From an uncultured Parabacteroides sp. (GTDB taxonomy: Bacteria > Bacteroidota > Bacteroidia > Bacteroidales > Tannerellaceae), in the NCBI GenBank assembly GCA_900541965.1, contig UQLN01000012.1:27427-91426 (forward strand): 64,000 nt of DNA, read 5' to 3'. How positions within the stretch are numbered: the first letter of the stretch is position 1; every line of letters starts with the position of its first letter. Shown here in pieces: positions 26,529 to 35,939 of the stretch. The translations under genes and the position numbers were made by a program. The notes under the pieces are model-generated. The model was not told the origin of the DNA. It saw only the letters and a list, made by a program, of their open reading frames with translations, and ran no database searches.

Positions 26529-27113
26529 ATGGGAGATATGGGGGAACAGCAGACAGATACAAAACTCTTTGCTTCGCTTTTTGAACAATACAAAGAGCCA
26601 TTTATAATGTTTGCCAATTCATACATAAGAGATGCGGCAGCAGCAGAAGACATCTATGTAGATGCGATGATGCAGTATTGGGAAAAACGCCATGATCTAC
26701 CTTCCGATACGAATATTCCTGCTTATATTTTAACTTCAGTAAAAAACAGGGCATTAAACTACCTGCGTCATAGCCATGTTAAAACAGAAGTGGAAGAGCA
26801 ATTGTTCAGCCATTCTGTCAGGGAATTGGATTTTCGTACATCTTCACTGGATTCATGTGACCCGTCTGAGTTGTTCACGAATGAAATGCAAGAAATTATA
26901 CGCAACACGCTGAATGAACTTCCGGAGCAAACCCGTCTTATTTTCTTTAAAAGCCGTTATGGGAACAAGACAAACCGTGAAATTGCCGAAGAACTGGGTA
27001 TCAGTATTAAAACGGTAGAATTCCATATATCTAAAGCCTTAAAGGTCTTCCGTGTTAAATTGAAGGATTACTTACCTTTGTTAATAGGTACATGTTTCTT
27101 TTGGCCTAATTAA
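26529..27113 (+). CDS. ECF-type RNA polymerase sigma-70 factor of the mannan PUL
   Basis: A 194-residue sigma factor. Region 2 (about 10-80) contains the core-binding helix and AAEDIYVDAMMQYWEKR; region 4 (about 125-180) carries TRLIFFKSRYGNKTNREIAE and a helix-turn-helix in ELGISIKTVEFHISKALKVF. It belongs to the Bacteroidetes sigma expansion paired with FecR anti-sigma factors and STN-type SusC receptors, and all three follow here in order. Ligand-loaded SusC should release it to switch on the PUL. Start could be ATG 26529 or ATG 26538; the -7 box just upstream makes either nearly leaderless. Confidence 0.94.
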   Translation: MGDMGEQQTDTKLFASLFEQYKEPFIMFANSYIRDAAAAEDIYVDAMMQYWEKRHDLPSDTNIPAYILTSVKNRALNYLRHSHVKTEVEEQLFSHSVRELDFRTSSLDSCDPSELFTNEMQEIIRNTLNELPEQTRLIFFKSRYGNKTNREIAEELGISIKTVEFHISKALKVFRVKLKDYLPLLIGTCFFWPN

Positions 27114-27170
27114 AAAATGTCTATATAAATAAGTTGTGAAAAAGGAAACAGATGAATGTTTCTTAATACT

Positions 27171-27226
27171 TCATAGTTATGGTTTTCCCAAATCATAACT
27201 ATGAATTCGGAAAACCATAACTATGA
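27171..27226. repeat. 18-bp inverted repeat with a third internal copy between sigma and FecR genes
   Basis: TCATAGTTATGGTTTTCC (27171-27188) is perfectly inverted at 27209-27226. Between them TCATAACTATGA (27193-27204) repeats the outer core, so two exclusive hairpins are possible: arm 1 with arm 3, or arm 1 with the middle copy. No T-run follows, so a simple terminator is unlikely. Confidence 0.85.
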
Positions 27227-27354
27227 GTCTTCAAAAACATATTTTGGAATAAAAATAAAAAACGAAAAAAAAGATTTTTCCGTTAGGGTATTTTTTGATT
27301 GGCGTGTTATTATTATGAAAAGGACGATAATTAGCCTTAAAGTTTATAAGAAGA

Positions 27355-28299
27355 ATGGATAAAGAGTTACTACATAAATATTTTAAAGGTTGCACTTCTG
27401 CAGATGAAGAAAAACAGATTATGGATTGGGCGGAAGCTTCTCCTGAAAATTATGCGGAATACCTGAAGGAGCGCAAGATGTGGAATGCCCTTCTTGTCTA
27501 TTCTGCTGTTAAAACCGGTGAGACCCGCTCTATTGCATTGAAAAAACGGACATTGAACCTGTGGAAGGCAGTAAGCATTGCTGCTTCATTCGCCTTGTTG
27601 ATGATGGTTGGCTGGATGCAACTGGGAGTGAAGGAGGAACAACAGGCGGGAATGCAGGCTATTCTGGTTCCGGCTGGCCAAAGGGTACAACTCATATTGG
27701 AGGATGGAACGAAAGTTTGGCTTAACTCTAAATCCGAATTTACATATCCAACTTCGTTCGGAGATAAAACTCGTGAAGTTACATTGAAAGGCGAAGGCTT
27801 TTTTGAGGTGGCGCGAGATGAAAAGAAACCATTTATCGTTAAAACGACAAAGTATGATGTAAAAGTTTTAGGTACGACATTTAATGTTTATGCTTATGAC
27901 AATGCAAACGGGACCGCATTTGAAACTTCTTTATTGCATGGTTCCGTAGATGTCGTATCAAACCAGGATATTGAACAGCATATAATTCTTAAGACCAAAG
28001 AGAGTGTGAGCGAGGTAAACGGTCTATTATGCAAAGGCGTAATAGACAACCTCGATCGCTTCAGATGGAAAGATGGCCTGATTTGTTTGGATGATGTTCC
28101 GTTTGGAACGCTTATGGATAAATTCTCTATTTACTATGATACACATATCCAGATTGAAAATTCTAAATTACTTAATTATCGTTGTACCGGTAAATTCAGA
28201 CAGAGCGACGGACTGGAATATGCTTTGAAAGTTATACAGAAAGACTTGAATTTCAAATTTGTAAGAGATAGTGAGAAAAATAGTATTATCATTAAATAA
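27355..28299 (+). CDS. FecR-family anti-sigma factor
   Basis: A 314-residue inner-membrane protein: cytoplasmic sigma-binding N-terminus (about 1-65, with TSADEEKQIMDWAEASPENY), one transmembrane segment (about 71-90), a periplasmic FecR domain (about 100-200, VQLILEDGTKVWLNSKSEF and GEGFFEVARDEKKPF) and a C-terminal domain (about 230-314) that contacts the STN domain of SusC. It holds the sigma factor inactive until the SusC receptor signals. It lies 241 bp after the sigma gene. Confidence 0.96.
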   Translation: MDKELLHKYFKGCTSADEEKQIMDWAEASPENYAEYLKERKMWNALLVYSAVKTGETRSIALKKRTLNLWKAVSIAASFALLMMVGWMQLGVKEEQQAGMQAILVPAGQRVQLILEDGTKVWLNSKSEFTYPTSFGDKTREVTLKGEGFFEVARDEKKPFIVKTTKYDVKVLGTTFNVYAYDNANGTAFETSLLHGSVDVVSNQDIEQHIILKTKESVSEVNGLLCKGVIDNLDRFRWKDGLICLDDVPFGTLMDKFSIYYDTHIQIENSKLLNYRCTGKFRQSDGLEYALKVIQKDLNFKFVRDSEKNSIIIK

Positions 28300-28365
28300 C
28301 ATATTTATTAACCTTTTTATTTGGTACTTGTATGCAGAACGATCCTTGAATAAACACAAAAAGTA

Positions 28366-28395
28366 AACCGGAAGATGTCCCCACATCCCCCGGTT
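28366..28395 (+). promoter_or_regulatory. Hairpin in the leader of the mannan-PUL susC
   Basis: AACCGG/CCGGTT (28366-28371, 28390-28395) encloses GATGT-CCCC-ACATC. No T-run follows. It sits 66 bp before the SusC start and may affect mRNA stability or small-RNA pairing. Confidence 0.6.
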
Positions 28396-28460
28396 CGAAT
28401 GTCAACATGAGACAAGTCTTATAATTTTCTCAGTATTAACAATAAATCCTTTACAAAGTT

Positions 28461-31400
28461 ATGATAAATATTCTTTGTCAAACCTATTATGTGCCTAAAA
28501 AACACAAAACAAATCATTTGGGACGGATTATGAAACTATCAGTATTTCTATTCTTTTGTTTCGCATTTGCTGCAGTGGCTGAAAATGCCAATTCCCAAAA
28601 TGCCAAAATTTCGCTGAATAAAAAGAATGCAGCAGTCAGTGAAATCTTAAATGCCATAGAGGAGCAGACCGATTATCTATTCCTTTATAATAAAGCAAAT
28701 GTGGATGTGAACCGCAAGGCATCCGTCAATGTGGAAGATGCGACGGTACGCAGTGTTTTGGCGAATCTGTTTCATGAAACAGATGTTGTGTTTACCATGG
28801 AAGGTAAACACATTGTTCTCCATAAACAAGAAAATGAATCTTCTGCAATAGTCCAGCAAAACGGACGTACGGTCAGCGGGGTCGTTAAAGATGAAAAAGG
28901 AGATGCAGTCATTGGAGCTAATGTTGTCGTGCAAGGAACAACTAACGGAACAATGACAGACCTCGATGGAAATTTTACATTAACAAATGTCCCGGAGAAA
29001 GCTATACTCCAAGTTTCTTATATCGGATATTTAACTCAGGATATTAATGTTGGCAAGCAAACTGCATATAACATCATCTTAAAAGAAGATACGAAGATGA
29101 TAGATGAAGTTGTTGTTGTCGGTTATGGAACCCGTTCCCGTAAAAGTATTACCGGTTCTGTAGACCAGGTAAACAGTGAAGTTTTTGAAAACCGGCCTGT
29201 GACAAACGCAACTCAAGCTTTGCAGGGGGCGTCTGCCAATCTTATCATCCAAAGTAAAAATGCGAATCCAAATGACAATAGCATGAATATCAACATTCGT
29301 GGTGTCAGTACGATGGGAAATAATGATCCTTTGATTGTTATCGATGGTTTGGTTTCAAGTTCTTCAACTTTGAACAACTTGAACCCGAATGACATTGATA
29401 ATGTGTCTGTTTTGAAAGATGCAGGTAGTGCTGCCATTTATGGATCCCGTTCTGCAAATGGAGTTATTTTAGTAACGACGAAAAAAGGTGCTAAAGGTAG
29501 CAAACCGGTTGTCTCATTTAATGGACAGGTTGGTATCCAGGACCCACATATCCTGTTTTCTCCGGTTGAAGGTTGGCAGAATGCGATGTTGAGAAACCAG
29601 GCAAACATGAATGTCGGCAGTTCACCTCAGTTTACTCCTTCTGATATCCGTGATTTGTATGATCATCGTAATGAGGAAGAATGGCTATATGACCAAATTA
29701 TAAAATCAGGTCTGCAACAAAACTACAATTTGAATGTTTCCGGAGGTGGTGAAAATGTAACTTATATGGTATCTGCCAGTTACTATAATCAAGGTAGTAA
29801 TTTTCAAGGTGGATTCGGAATGGAACGTTATAACTTCCGTAGTAATTTAAGTGCGGAATACGGTCGTTTTAAATTGACCTCTTTGATGGCTTATAATCGT
29901 CGTAAAGACAAAACTGTAGCAGGAGGTACAGGAAATACGATTATCAATTCATCCCGTGTTCCTTCTTATTACTATTATAAGTTTATGGAAGACGGTAAGT
30001 ATTTGGTAAATGATGTAGTTGGTGATGACAATCCATTGGCTTTGTTGCAGGAAGGCGGTTATGAGAGGAAAGACGAAGATAACTTTATCGGGAGCATGAA
30101 TCTTGACTTTAAGATTATCGATGGTTTGAAAGCTACCGGTTTAGTCGGTTTGGATTTGACTCAGCATCATCGTTTTCGCCGTGATAAAAAAGTGCCATTG
30201 TATTCTTCTGCCGATTTAGAAAATCCGGTACTGTATATGCATTCTAATACGATGACTGAAGATTATAATGAAAAACGTTATACTTTAAGTACACAATTTC
30301 TATTGGACTTCAATCGCACATTTAACAATGTCCATAATGTTAGCGCATTGTTAGGTGTTTCAAATGAGTCTTATACCAAGCAGGCAAGCCGTATAGCGTG
30401 GGAATATACAGATGAAGACCTGGGATTGCCGACAACAGATGAATCAATCCAGAATAAAGATAATAAGAACTCGAATAACGATACAGACCAGACAAGTATC
30501 ACTTCTTTATTCGGCCGCATTGGTTATAATTACAGTGATAAGTATTATGGTGATGTATCTTTCCGTTATGACGGTTCATCCAAGTTTGCAAAAGACCAAC
30601 GTTGGGGATTCTTCCCTTCGTTCTCTGCCGGTTGGCGTTTATCGGAAGAAGCCTTTATGGATACCTATAAGAATAATATTGGAGACCTTAAATTGAGAGC
30701 CTCGTATGGTGTATTGGGTAATCAGAATGTAGACAATTATTCTTACCAGACAGTCTATCAAATGAATAATAATGGTTATGTGTTTAATGGCATATCTGTT
30801 CCCGGGACCAGCTACACTGATGGTAATGCATTCTTGACATGGGAAAAATCAGCTAACTTTAATATCGGTGCAGATGCAACATTTTTGAACGGAAATTTAT
30901 TTTTATCAGTTGATTATTTTGATAAGAAAACCTCAAATATATTGCTGACACCGGAAGTATCGTCTATTTATGGTGGAGCTGCTGCTAAAGAAAATGCAGG
31001 TGAAATGAGAAACAGAGGTTGGGAAGTAACGATCAACTATAAGTTAAATTCTGGAGATTTCCATCACAACTTTAATTTTAATATTTCAGACTCAAAGAAT
31101 AAAGTGGTCGATTTTGGTGGAAAAGAACGTATTGACCAGAACGATCAATTATACAAATTGATTCGTGAAGGAGAGGCCTTAGGTTCATATTTCGGATATA
31201 AAACGGATGGAGTATTTCAGAGCTATGATGAAATTGCAAATAGTGCATTGCCCGTAGGTGCTTCCGTACAACCTGGTGATGTGAAATATGTTAATCAAAA
31301 TGGTGACGATGTTATTGATGAAAAAGACCGTGTAGTACTGGGAAATGCATTTCCTCGTTATACGTTCGGCTTTACCTATAATTTGGTATGGAAAGGCTTT

Positions 31401-31883
31401 GATCTGAATGTGATGCTTCAAGGTGTAGGTAAACGTTCCATGTATTTGCGTGGCGAGTTGATGGAACCGTTCCATTCCAATTATTCATATTGTATTTATG
31501 AACATCAATTGGATTTCTGGACTCCGACAAATCCGGATGCCCGTTGGCCACGTTTGGTTGCTCCGGGTTCTTCTTCTTCTACAAACAACTGGGGTATGGC
31601 TGGTTCTGATATTTATTTGTTGAATGCAGCTTATTTGCGAGTTAAGAATATTCAGATTGGATATACTTTGCCGAAGGCATTAACCCAGAAATTCGGTGTA
31701 CAAAAACTACGCGTCAGTCTAAATACAGAAAATCCATTGACATTCACTAAAAACTCATTTATTGATCCGGAATCTTCTGAATTCGGAAGCAACATGGGTG
31801 GTATTGGCGGCATCGGTGCAAACAGCGGACGTAACTATCCGACACTTACATATTACGGATTTGGATTGGATGTAGAATTTTAA
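28461..31883 (+). CDS. SusC-family TonB-dependent receptor with STN signalling domain (mannan PUL)
   Basis: A 1140-residue receptor. After a signal peptide (about 24-46; ATG at residue 24, position 28530, is a possible start) come an STN domain (about 48-122), a carboxypeptidase-regulatory-like domain (about 136-210), DEVVVVGYG (215-223), a plug with NINIRGVSTMG and PLIVIDGLV, and a beta-barrel ending LDVEF. The STN domain relays substrate binding to FecR, so this porin both imports oligosaccharide and triggers the sigma factor. SusD follows after 16 bp. Neighbouring GH76, GH92 and GH125 enzymes point to alpha-mannan fragments. Confidence 0.97.
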   Translation: MINILCQTYYVPKKHKTNHLGRIMKLSVFLFFCFAFAAVAENANSQNAKISLNKKNAAVSEILNAIEEQTDYLFLYNKANVDVNRKASVNVEDATVRSVLANLFHETDVVFTMEGKHIVLHKQENESSAIVQQNGRTVSGVVKDEKGDAVIGANVVVQGTTNGTMTDLDGNFTLTNVPEKAILQVSYIGYLTQDINVGKQTAYNIILKEDTKMIDEVVVVGYGTRSRKSITGSVDQVNSEVFENRPVTNATQALQGASANLIIQSKNANPNDNSMNINIRGVSTMGNNDPLIVIDGLVSSSSTLNNLNPNDIDNVSVLKDAGSAAIYGSRSANGVILVTTKKGAKGSKPVVSFNGQVGIQDPHILFSPVEGWQNAMLRNQANMNVGSSPQFTPSDIRDLYDHRNEEEWLYDQIIKSGLQQNYNLNVSGGGENVTYMVSASYYNQGSNFQGGFGMERYNFRSNLSAEYGRFKLTSLMAYNRRKDKTVAGGTGNTIINSSRVPSYYYYKFMEDGKYLVNDVVGDDNPLALLQEGGYERKDEDNFIGSMNLDFKIIDGLKATGLVGLDLTQHHRFRRDKKVPLYSSADLENPVLYMHSNTMTEDYNEKRYTLSTQFLLDFNRTFNNVHNVSALLGVSNESYTKQASRIAWEYTDEDLGLPTTDESIQNKDNKNSNNDTDQTSITSLFGRIGYNYSDKYYGDVSFRYDGSSKFAKDQRWGFFPSFSAGWRLSEEAFMDTYKNNIGDLKLRASYGVLGNQNVDNYSYQTVYQMNNNGYVFNGISVPGTSYTDGNAFLTWEKSANFNIGADATFLNGNLFLSVDYFDKKTSNILLTPEVSSIYGGAAAKENAGEMRNRGWEVTINYKLNSGDFHHNFNFNISDSKNKVVDFGGKERIDQNDQLYKLIREGEALGSYFGYKTDGVFQSYDEIANSALPVGASVQPGDVKYVNQNGDDVIDEKDRVVLGNAFPRYTFGFTYNLVWKGFDLNVMLQGVGKRSMYLRGELMEPFHSNYSYCIYEHQLDFWTPTNPDARWPRLVAPGSSSSTNNWGMAGSDIYLLNAAYLRVKNIQIGYTLPKALTQKFGVQKLRVSLNTENPLTFTKNSFIDPESSEFGSNMGGIGGIGANSGRNYPTLTYYGFGLDVEF

Positions 31884-31899
31884 TATACATACTTAAATT

Positions 31900-33522
31900 A
31901 TGAAAATAAATTTTCTTAAATATAGCGCAGGTATAGCATGTATAGTGCTGGGATCATTTATATCCTGTAATGATCTGGATTTGGCTCCGACCAATAAGTT
32001 TACAGATTTGAATTATTGGACTTCCGAAGCAAAGGCTTCTTCTGTATTGAGTATGGCTTATAGTCAAATGATGAGTTCTGGTTATTTCTTTGCAGATGAA
32101 CGGTTATCGGATAATTTATATGAAGGACGTGGCAGTACGGATGAAAAGCTTATCACTTCAGGACAAGCTAACGCGGCTTTAAAACGTTTTTCAGAAGATT
32201 GGCAGAAATGCTATGAAGGTATCAAAACATGCCATACTTTTTTGGAAAATGTGGACCGTGTCCCTAATATGGATGAGACGTTGAAAAACCGGATGAAAGC
32301 AGAAATACGTTTTATTCGCGCTTATCTGTATTTCCGTCTGGCTAATAATTATGGTGATGTTCCTTTGTTTGACTATGCATTAACGATTGAAGAAGCTAAT
32401 ACAATTGCCCGTTCACCGAAAGCTGATGTTATTACGTTTGTCCGTAATGAATTGAATGATATTGTTAGCACATTGCCGACAAAACAGGAATACGCAGAAT
32501 CAGATAATGGACGAATTACTAAGGGAGCAGCTATGACTTTATTAGCACGTACCTATTTATATGAAAATGATTGGCAAAATGTTGCATCTGTCTGTGAGAA
32601 AATCATAGGTGGAGAGTATGGAGAATATGCTTTATTTTCAAGTTATGAAGGCTTATTCTTGCCGGAGAACGAATATAATAGTGAAGTGATCTTAGATATG
32701 GGTTATTTGTTGAATTTGAGAACCTGGAGTGAAATGTATGATGGTATTCCCTTATCTGTGGGTGGACGTGTAAACGGTTTTGCTCCTACACAGGAATTGG
32801 TTGACGATTACATCATGAAAAATGGTAAATCTATCAATGAGGATGGCTCTGGTTATAAAGAAGATGATCCTTATATAAACAGAGACCCGAGGTTGCAGGC
32901 AACAGTCGTTTATCATGGCTATAAATGGAAAGACGGTAATGGTAAAACTTCTACAATTTATATCAAACCTGGCTCTTCTGCAGATGCCGGAGCTGCAAAT
33001 TTGGATGAATATGCAGGTCCTGGACAGAATGCTACAGGAACAGGCTATTATCTTCGTAAATGGTTTGATCCGACTGCTCCGGAAGGGTTAGCTTCTGGTT
33101 TAAATCTGATATTGATGCGTTATGCAGATGTTTTATTGATGTATGCAGAAGCAAAAACGGAACTGGGTGAAATGAATGAAACCATTTGGAACAAAACTAT
33201 TCGTCCGATCAGAGAACGTGCAGGTTTCACTGATGCTTCCGCTTTGAATTATCCGACATCTGGAGATATGCAAACGATTGTCCGCCGTGAACGCCGTTGT
33301 GAGTTAGCGATTGAAGGATTAAGACTTTACGATATTCGCCGTTGGAAGACTATTGAAACTGTATTGAATGGAAATCCTCATGGAGCTAAGTTTGCAGCAA
33401 ATAATACGCAGTATATTCAACTGGATAAGAGAACTTTTAATAAGGATAGAGATTACTTGTTCGCAATACCTCAGTCACAGAGAGACATCAACAAGAGTCT
33501 GACTCAAAATCCGGGATATTAA
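31900..33522 (+). CDS. SusD/RagB-family surface lipoprotein (mannan PUL)
   Basis: A 540-residue lipoprotein (Cys23 in FISCND) with the SusD fold: TPR-like helices (IRFIRAYLYFRLANNYGDVP), then LMRYADVLLMYAEAKTELGE, RRERRCELAIEGLRLYDIRRW and a C-terminal FAIPQSQRDINKSLTQNPGY. It caps the SusC barrel on the cell surface and delivers glycan. It is directly coupled to susC upstream and to two SusE-like genes downstream. Confidence 0.97.
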   Translation: MKINFLKYSAGIACIVLGSFISCNDLDLAPTNKFTDLNYWTSEAKASSVLSMAYSQMMSSGYFFADERLSDNLYEGRGSTDEKLITSGQANAALKRFSEDWQKCYEGIKTCHTFLENVDRVPNMDETLKNRMKAEIRFIRAYLYFRLANNYGDVPLFDYALTIEEANTIARSPKADVITFVRNELNDIVSTLPTKQEYAESDNGRITKGAAMTLLARTYLYENDWQNVASVCEKIIGGEYGEYALFSSYEGLFLPENEYNSEVILDMGYLLNLRTWSEMYDGIPLSVGGRVNGFAPTQELVDDYIMKNGKSINEDGSGYKEDDPYINRDPRLQATVVYHGYKWKDGNGKTSTIYIKPGSSADAGAANLDEYAGPGQNATGTGYYLRKWFDPTAPEGLASGLNLILMRYADVLLMYAEAKTELGEMNETIWNKTIRPIRERAGFTDASALNYPTSGDMQTIVRRERRCELAIEGLRLYDIRRWKTIETVLNGNPHGAKFAANNTQYIQLDKRTFNKDRDYLFAIPQSQRDINKSLTQNPGY

Positions 33523-33560
33523 TTAAGTTAGACGTTTTTAAAGTCCAAAAATAAAAAGAT

Positions 33561-34685
33561 ATGAAAGCGATAAAATATATGATGCTTTTTGGTTTCTTCC
33601 TGGCTTTTGCTGCATGTAGCAGTGACGGAGAAGTAAGGCATTTGGGCGTAACGGCCGTTAAATCGTTATATGAACCGGATAATGGTAAAGCTGTTATTTT
33701 ACAATCATCCGCTTCTGCATCCTTATATTTCGAATGGGAACCATCTTTATCAGAAGACGGTGGTGGAGTTCTATATGAAGTTATATTTGATAAAGCAGAT
33801 GGAGACTTTTCAGAGCCGATATCTGTTATTACAGCGGATAATAATGGCGCAGAAAATCATGCAACTATCACGCATAAACAGTTAAATAAGATTGCTGCTG
33901 AGGCAGGGATAGAATCTGCAGCCCAGGGCACATTAAAATGGACGGTTTGGGCTTCCAAAGGAATTAATCCGGTAAAAGCGGAGCAAGAACGGACATTGAC
34001 ACTCACTCGTCTCGCAGGTTTTGCAGAGGTGCCTGGCCAATTATATATCACAGGAGAAGCAACTGAGGTTGGAGATAAATTAGAAAAAGCCATGATCATG
34101 AGGAAAGTGGCAGAAGGTGAGTTCGAAATTTATATGAAGTTGACTGAAGGCAAAACGTTTAAATTTGTCAGTGCTACATCTGGAACTCCGTTAGAATTCT
34201 CTTTAAGTGGTGATAAACTGGTTGAAGGAGGAACAACAACAGCTACCCAAACCGGTATCTACAAATATTACATAGATTTTAATGCCGGTTCATTTACATC
34301 AAAAGAGGTTACTAAAGTTAAATGGTTCCTGAATTGGTCTCAAAAAGAAATCGAACTGGACTATCAGGGTTTGGGTGTTTGGGCTATTAGTAATTATACA
34401 ATAGCCGGAATTCCGGAAGGTAACGATAATACAGATGACCGTTATAAATTCAGGATGGAAAGCTCAGAAGGTGAAACGGAATGGAGGGCTGCAATCACTA
34501 ATGATAGCAAACCTACAGGTAACGATGAATATTATTTCATGACCGAGAAGACAAATGTTGAGCAATGGACGAATAATGAAGTCTGGAAAACACCGTCTAC
34601 CAGTGGTTGGAACGGACAGGCTTATGATGTTACATTCTCATTGAATCCGGAAAGTGATTATACCCACAGTTTAGTAATCAAATAA
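33561..34685 (+). CDS. SusE-like surface glycan-binding lipoprotein, copy 1
   Basis: A 374-residue lipoprotein (lipobox FAAC, Cys19). The N-terminal SusE domain (about 28-150; YFEWEPSLSEDGGGVLYEV, ITHKQLNKIA, GTLKWTVWASKG) is an immunoglobulin-like spacer; two further beta domains begin with PGQLYITGEATEVGD and KVKWFLNWSQKEIELD. In the starch system such proteins bind glycan at the surface. A closely related gene follows 12 bp downstream. Confidence 0.88.
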   Translation: MKAIKYMMLFGFFLAFAACSSDGEVRHLGVTAVKSLYEPDNGKAVILQSSASASLYFEWEPSLSEDGGGVLYEVIFDKADGDFSEPISVITADNNGAENHATITHKQLNKIAAEAGIESAAQGTLKWTVWASKGINPVKAEQERTLTLTRLAGFAEVPGQLYITGEATEVGDKLEKAMIMRKVAEGEFEIYMKLTEGKTFKFVSATSGTPLEFSLSGDKLVEGGTTTATQTGIYKYYIDFNAGSFTSKEVTKVKWFLNWSQKEIELDYQGLGVWAISNYTIAGIPEGNDNTDDRYKFRMESSEGETEWRAAITNDSKPTGNDEYYFMTEKTNVEQWTNNEVWKTPSTSGWNGQAYDVTFSLNPESDYTHSLVIK

Positions 34686-34697
34686 AAAAGAAGTCTT

Positions 34698-35843
34698 ATG
34701 AAAATGATATTCACAAAATTAATGTTTGTCACTTCTTTTATACTGGTATTTATGGGATGTGATGACAATATGGGAAAAACAGATACTCGTTTGGCTGCTG
34801 TAGACACTTTTGCGGAGCCTGCAGATGGAAAATCTGTCATGCTGGAAGCATCAGCGTCGGCGAGTGTTTATTTCGAATGGGCCTATGTAGATGCAGAAGT
34901 TGCCGGAACAGTCATTTATCAAGTTGCTTTTGATAAAATAGATGGAGATTTTTCCAATCCGGTTTATATAACAGCCTCAGACAATAATGGATTTGAGAAT
35001 CATGCAAGTATTACTCATAAACAATTAAATAAGATTGCAGGGATGATGGGTATTGCGGCTTCTGAAACAGGTTCTTTCAAATGGACTGTCTTTTCGTCTA
35101 AAGGGACACAAGCTCAAAAAGCAGGTCAGGAAAATACGATAACTGTTACCCGTTTGGCTGGTTTTGCTGATGTTCCTATTGATGTTTTTGTCACAGGGGA
35201 AGCTTCTGAAGGAGGAGCTGATTTGTCAAAAGCTCATAAGATGAAAGCTGTAGCGAATGGAGAATTTGAGGTTTATACGAAGTTGGTTGCAGGAAAGGCT
35301 TACTATTTTACAGATGCAACATCCGGTACTCCGAGACAATTCTATACGGCTGACGGTCTTATTAAGGAAAATGGTACATCTACTGTTGCTACTGACGGTA
35401 TTTATAGAATAACGCTTGATTTCAATACTGGAGCCTGCTCATATACTTTAGTCACAAGAATCGGTTTTTATTTCTCTCCGAAAGGTGAAATCCTGTTTGA
35501 TTTGCCATATATTGGTTATGGAGTATTCCAAACTGTAGCGACAGTTGAATTCCAACAGGAAAGTTGGGGTAGAGATGAACGTTATAAATTCAGAATGTTC
35601 ATTAAAGAAAACGGAGGTGCTGATGAAGAGACTGAAGTGGAATGGGGAACTTTGAATGGAACAGATTCCCGTCCTACGGCAAGCAGCCCGGAATCTTACT
35701 ACTATATGCAATTGTTAACTGGTGCGAATGTAACGCAATGGGATAACAAGTGGAAATTAATGGGTGATTTTGATGGTGTTCCTGCTACTTATACGATATA
35801 TCTGACAGCAGATCAGCCTTATACTCATTCAATCGTTAAATAA
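34698..35843 (+). CDS. SusE-like surface glycan-binding lipoprotein, copy 2
   Basis: A 381-residue lipoprotein (FMGC, Cys21) paralogous to the preceding gene along its whole length: both share ASAS(L/V)YFEW, (D/E)NHA(T/S)ITHKQLNKIA and a DVFVTGEA/QLYITGEA segment. The C-terminal domains differ more, which suggests the pair bind different parts of the substrate. Followed by a stem-loop before the GH76 gene. Confidence 0.86.
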   Translation: MKMIFTKLMFVTSFILVFMGCDDNMGKTDTRLAAVDTFAEPADGKSVMLEASASASVYFEWAYVDAEVAGTVIYQVAFDKIDGDFSNPVYITASDNNGFENHASITHKQLNKIAGMMGIAASETGSFKWTVFSSKGTQAQKAGQENTITVTRLAGFADVPIDVFVTGEASEGGADLSKAHKMKAVANGEFEVYTKLVAGKAYYFTDATSGTPRQFYTADGLIKENGTSTVATDGIYRITLDFNTGACSYTLVTRIGFYFSPKGEILFDLPYIGYGVFQTVATVEFQQESWGRDERYKFRMFIKENGGADEETEVEWGTLNGTDSRPTASSPESYYYMQLLTGANVTQWDNKWKLMGDFDGVPATYTIYLTADQPYTHSIVK

Positions 35844-35859
35844 TTCATTATTCATAATT

Positions 35860-35922
35860 TAAGAATTGGGAATTATGAGTTGTATCTTTGATTAACTTGT
35901 AATTTCCAGTTCTTAATTTTTT
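35860..35922 (+). terminator. Stem-loop with T-run between SusE-like copy 2 and GH76
   Basis: 16-bp arms (35860-35875 and 35900-35915) pair with two G-U wobbles and are followed by ATTTTTT. The loop contains TATCTTTG (35883-35890), a TAnnTTTG match, so a promoter element may lie inside the terminator loop. Confidence 0.6.
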
Positions 35923-35939
35923 AATAAGAAAACAATATC

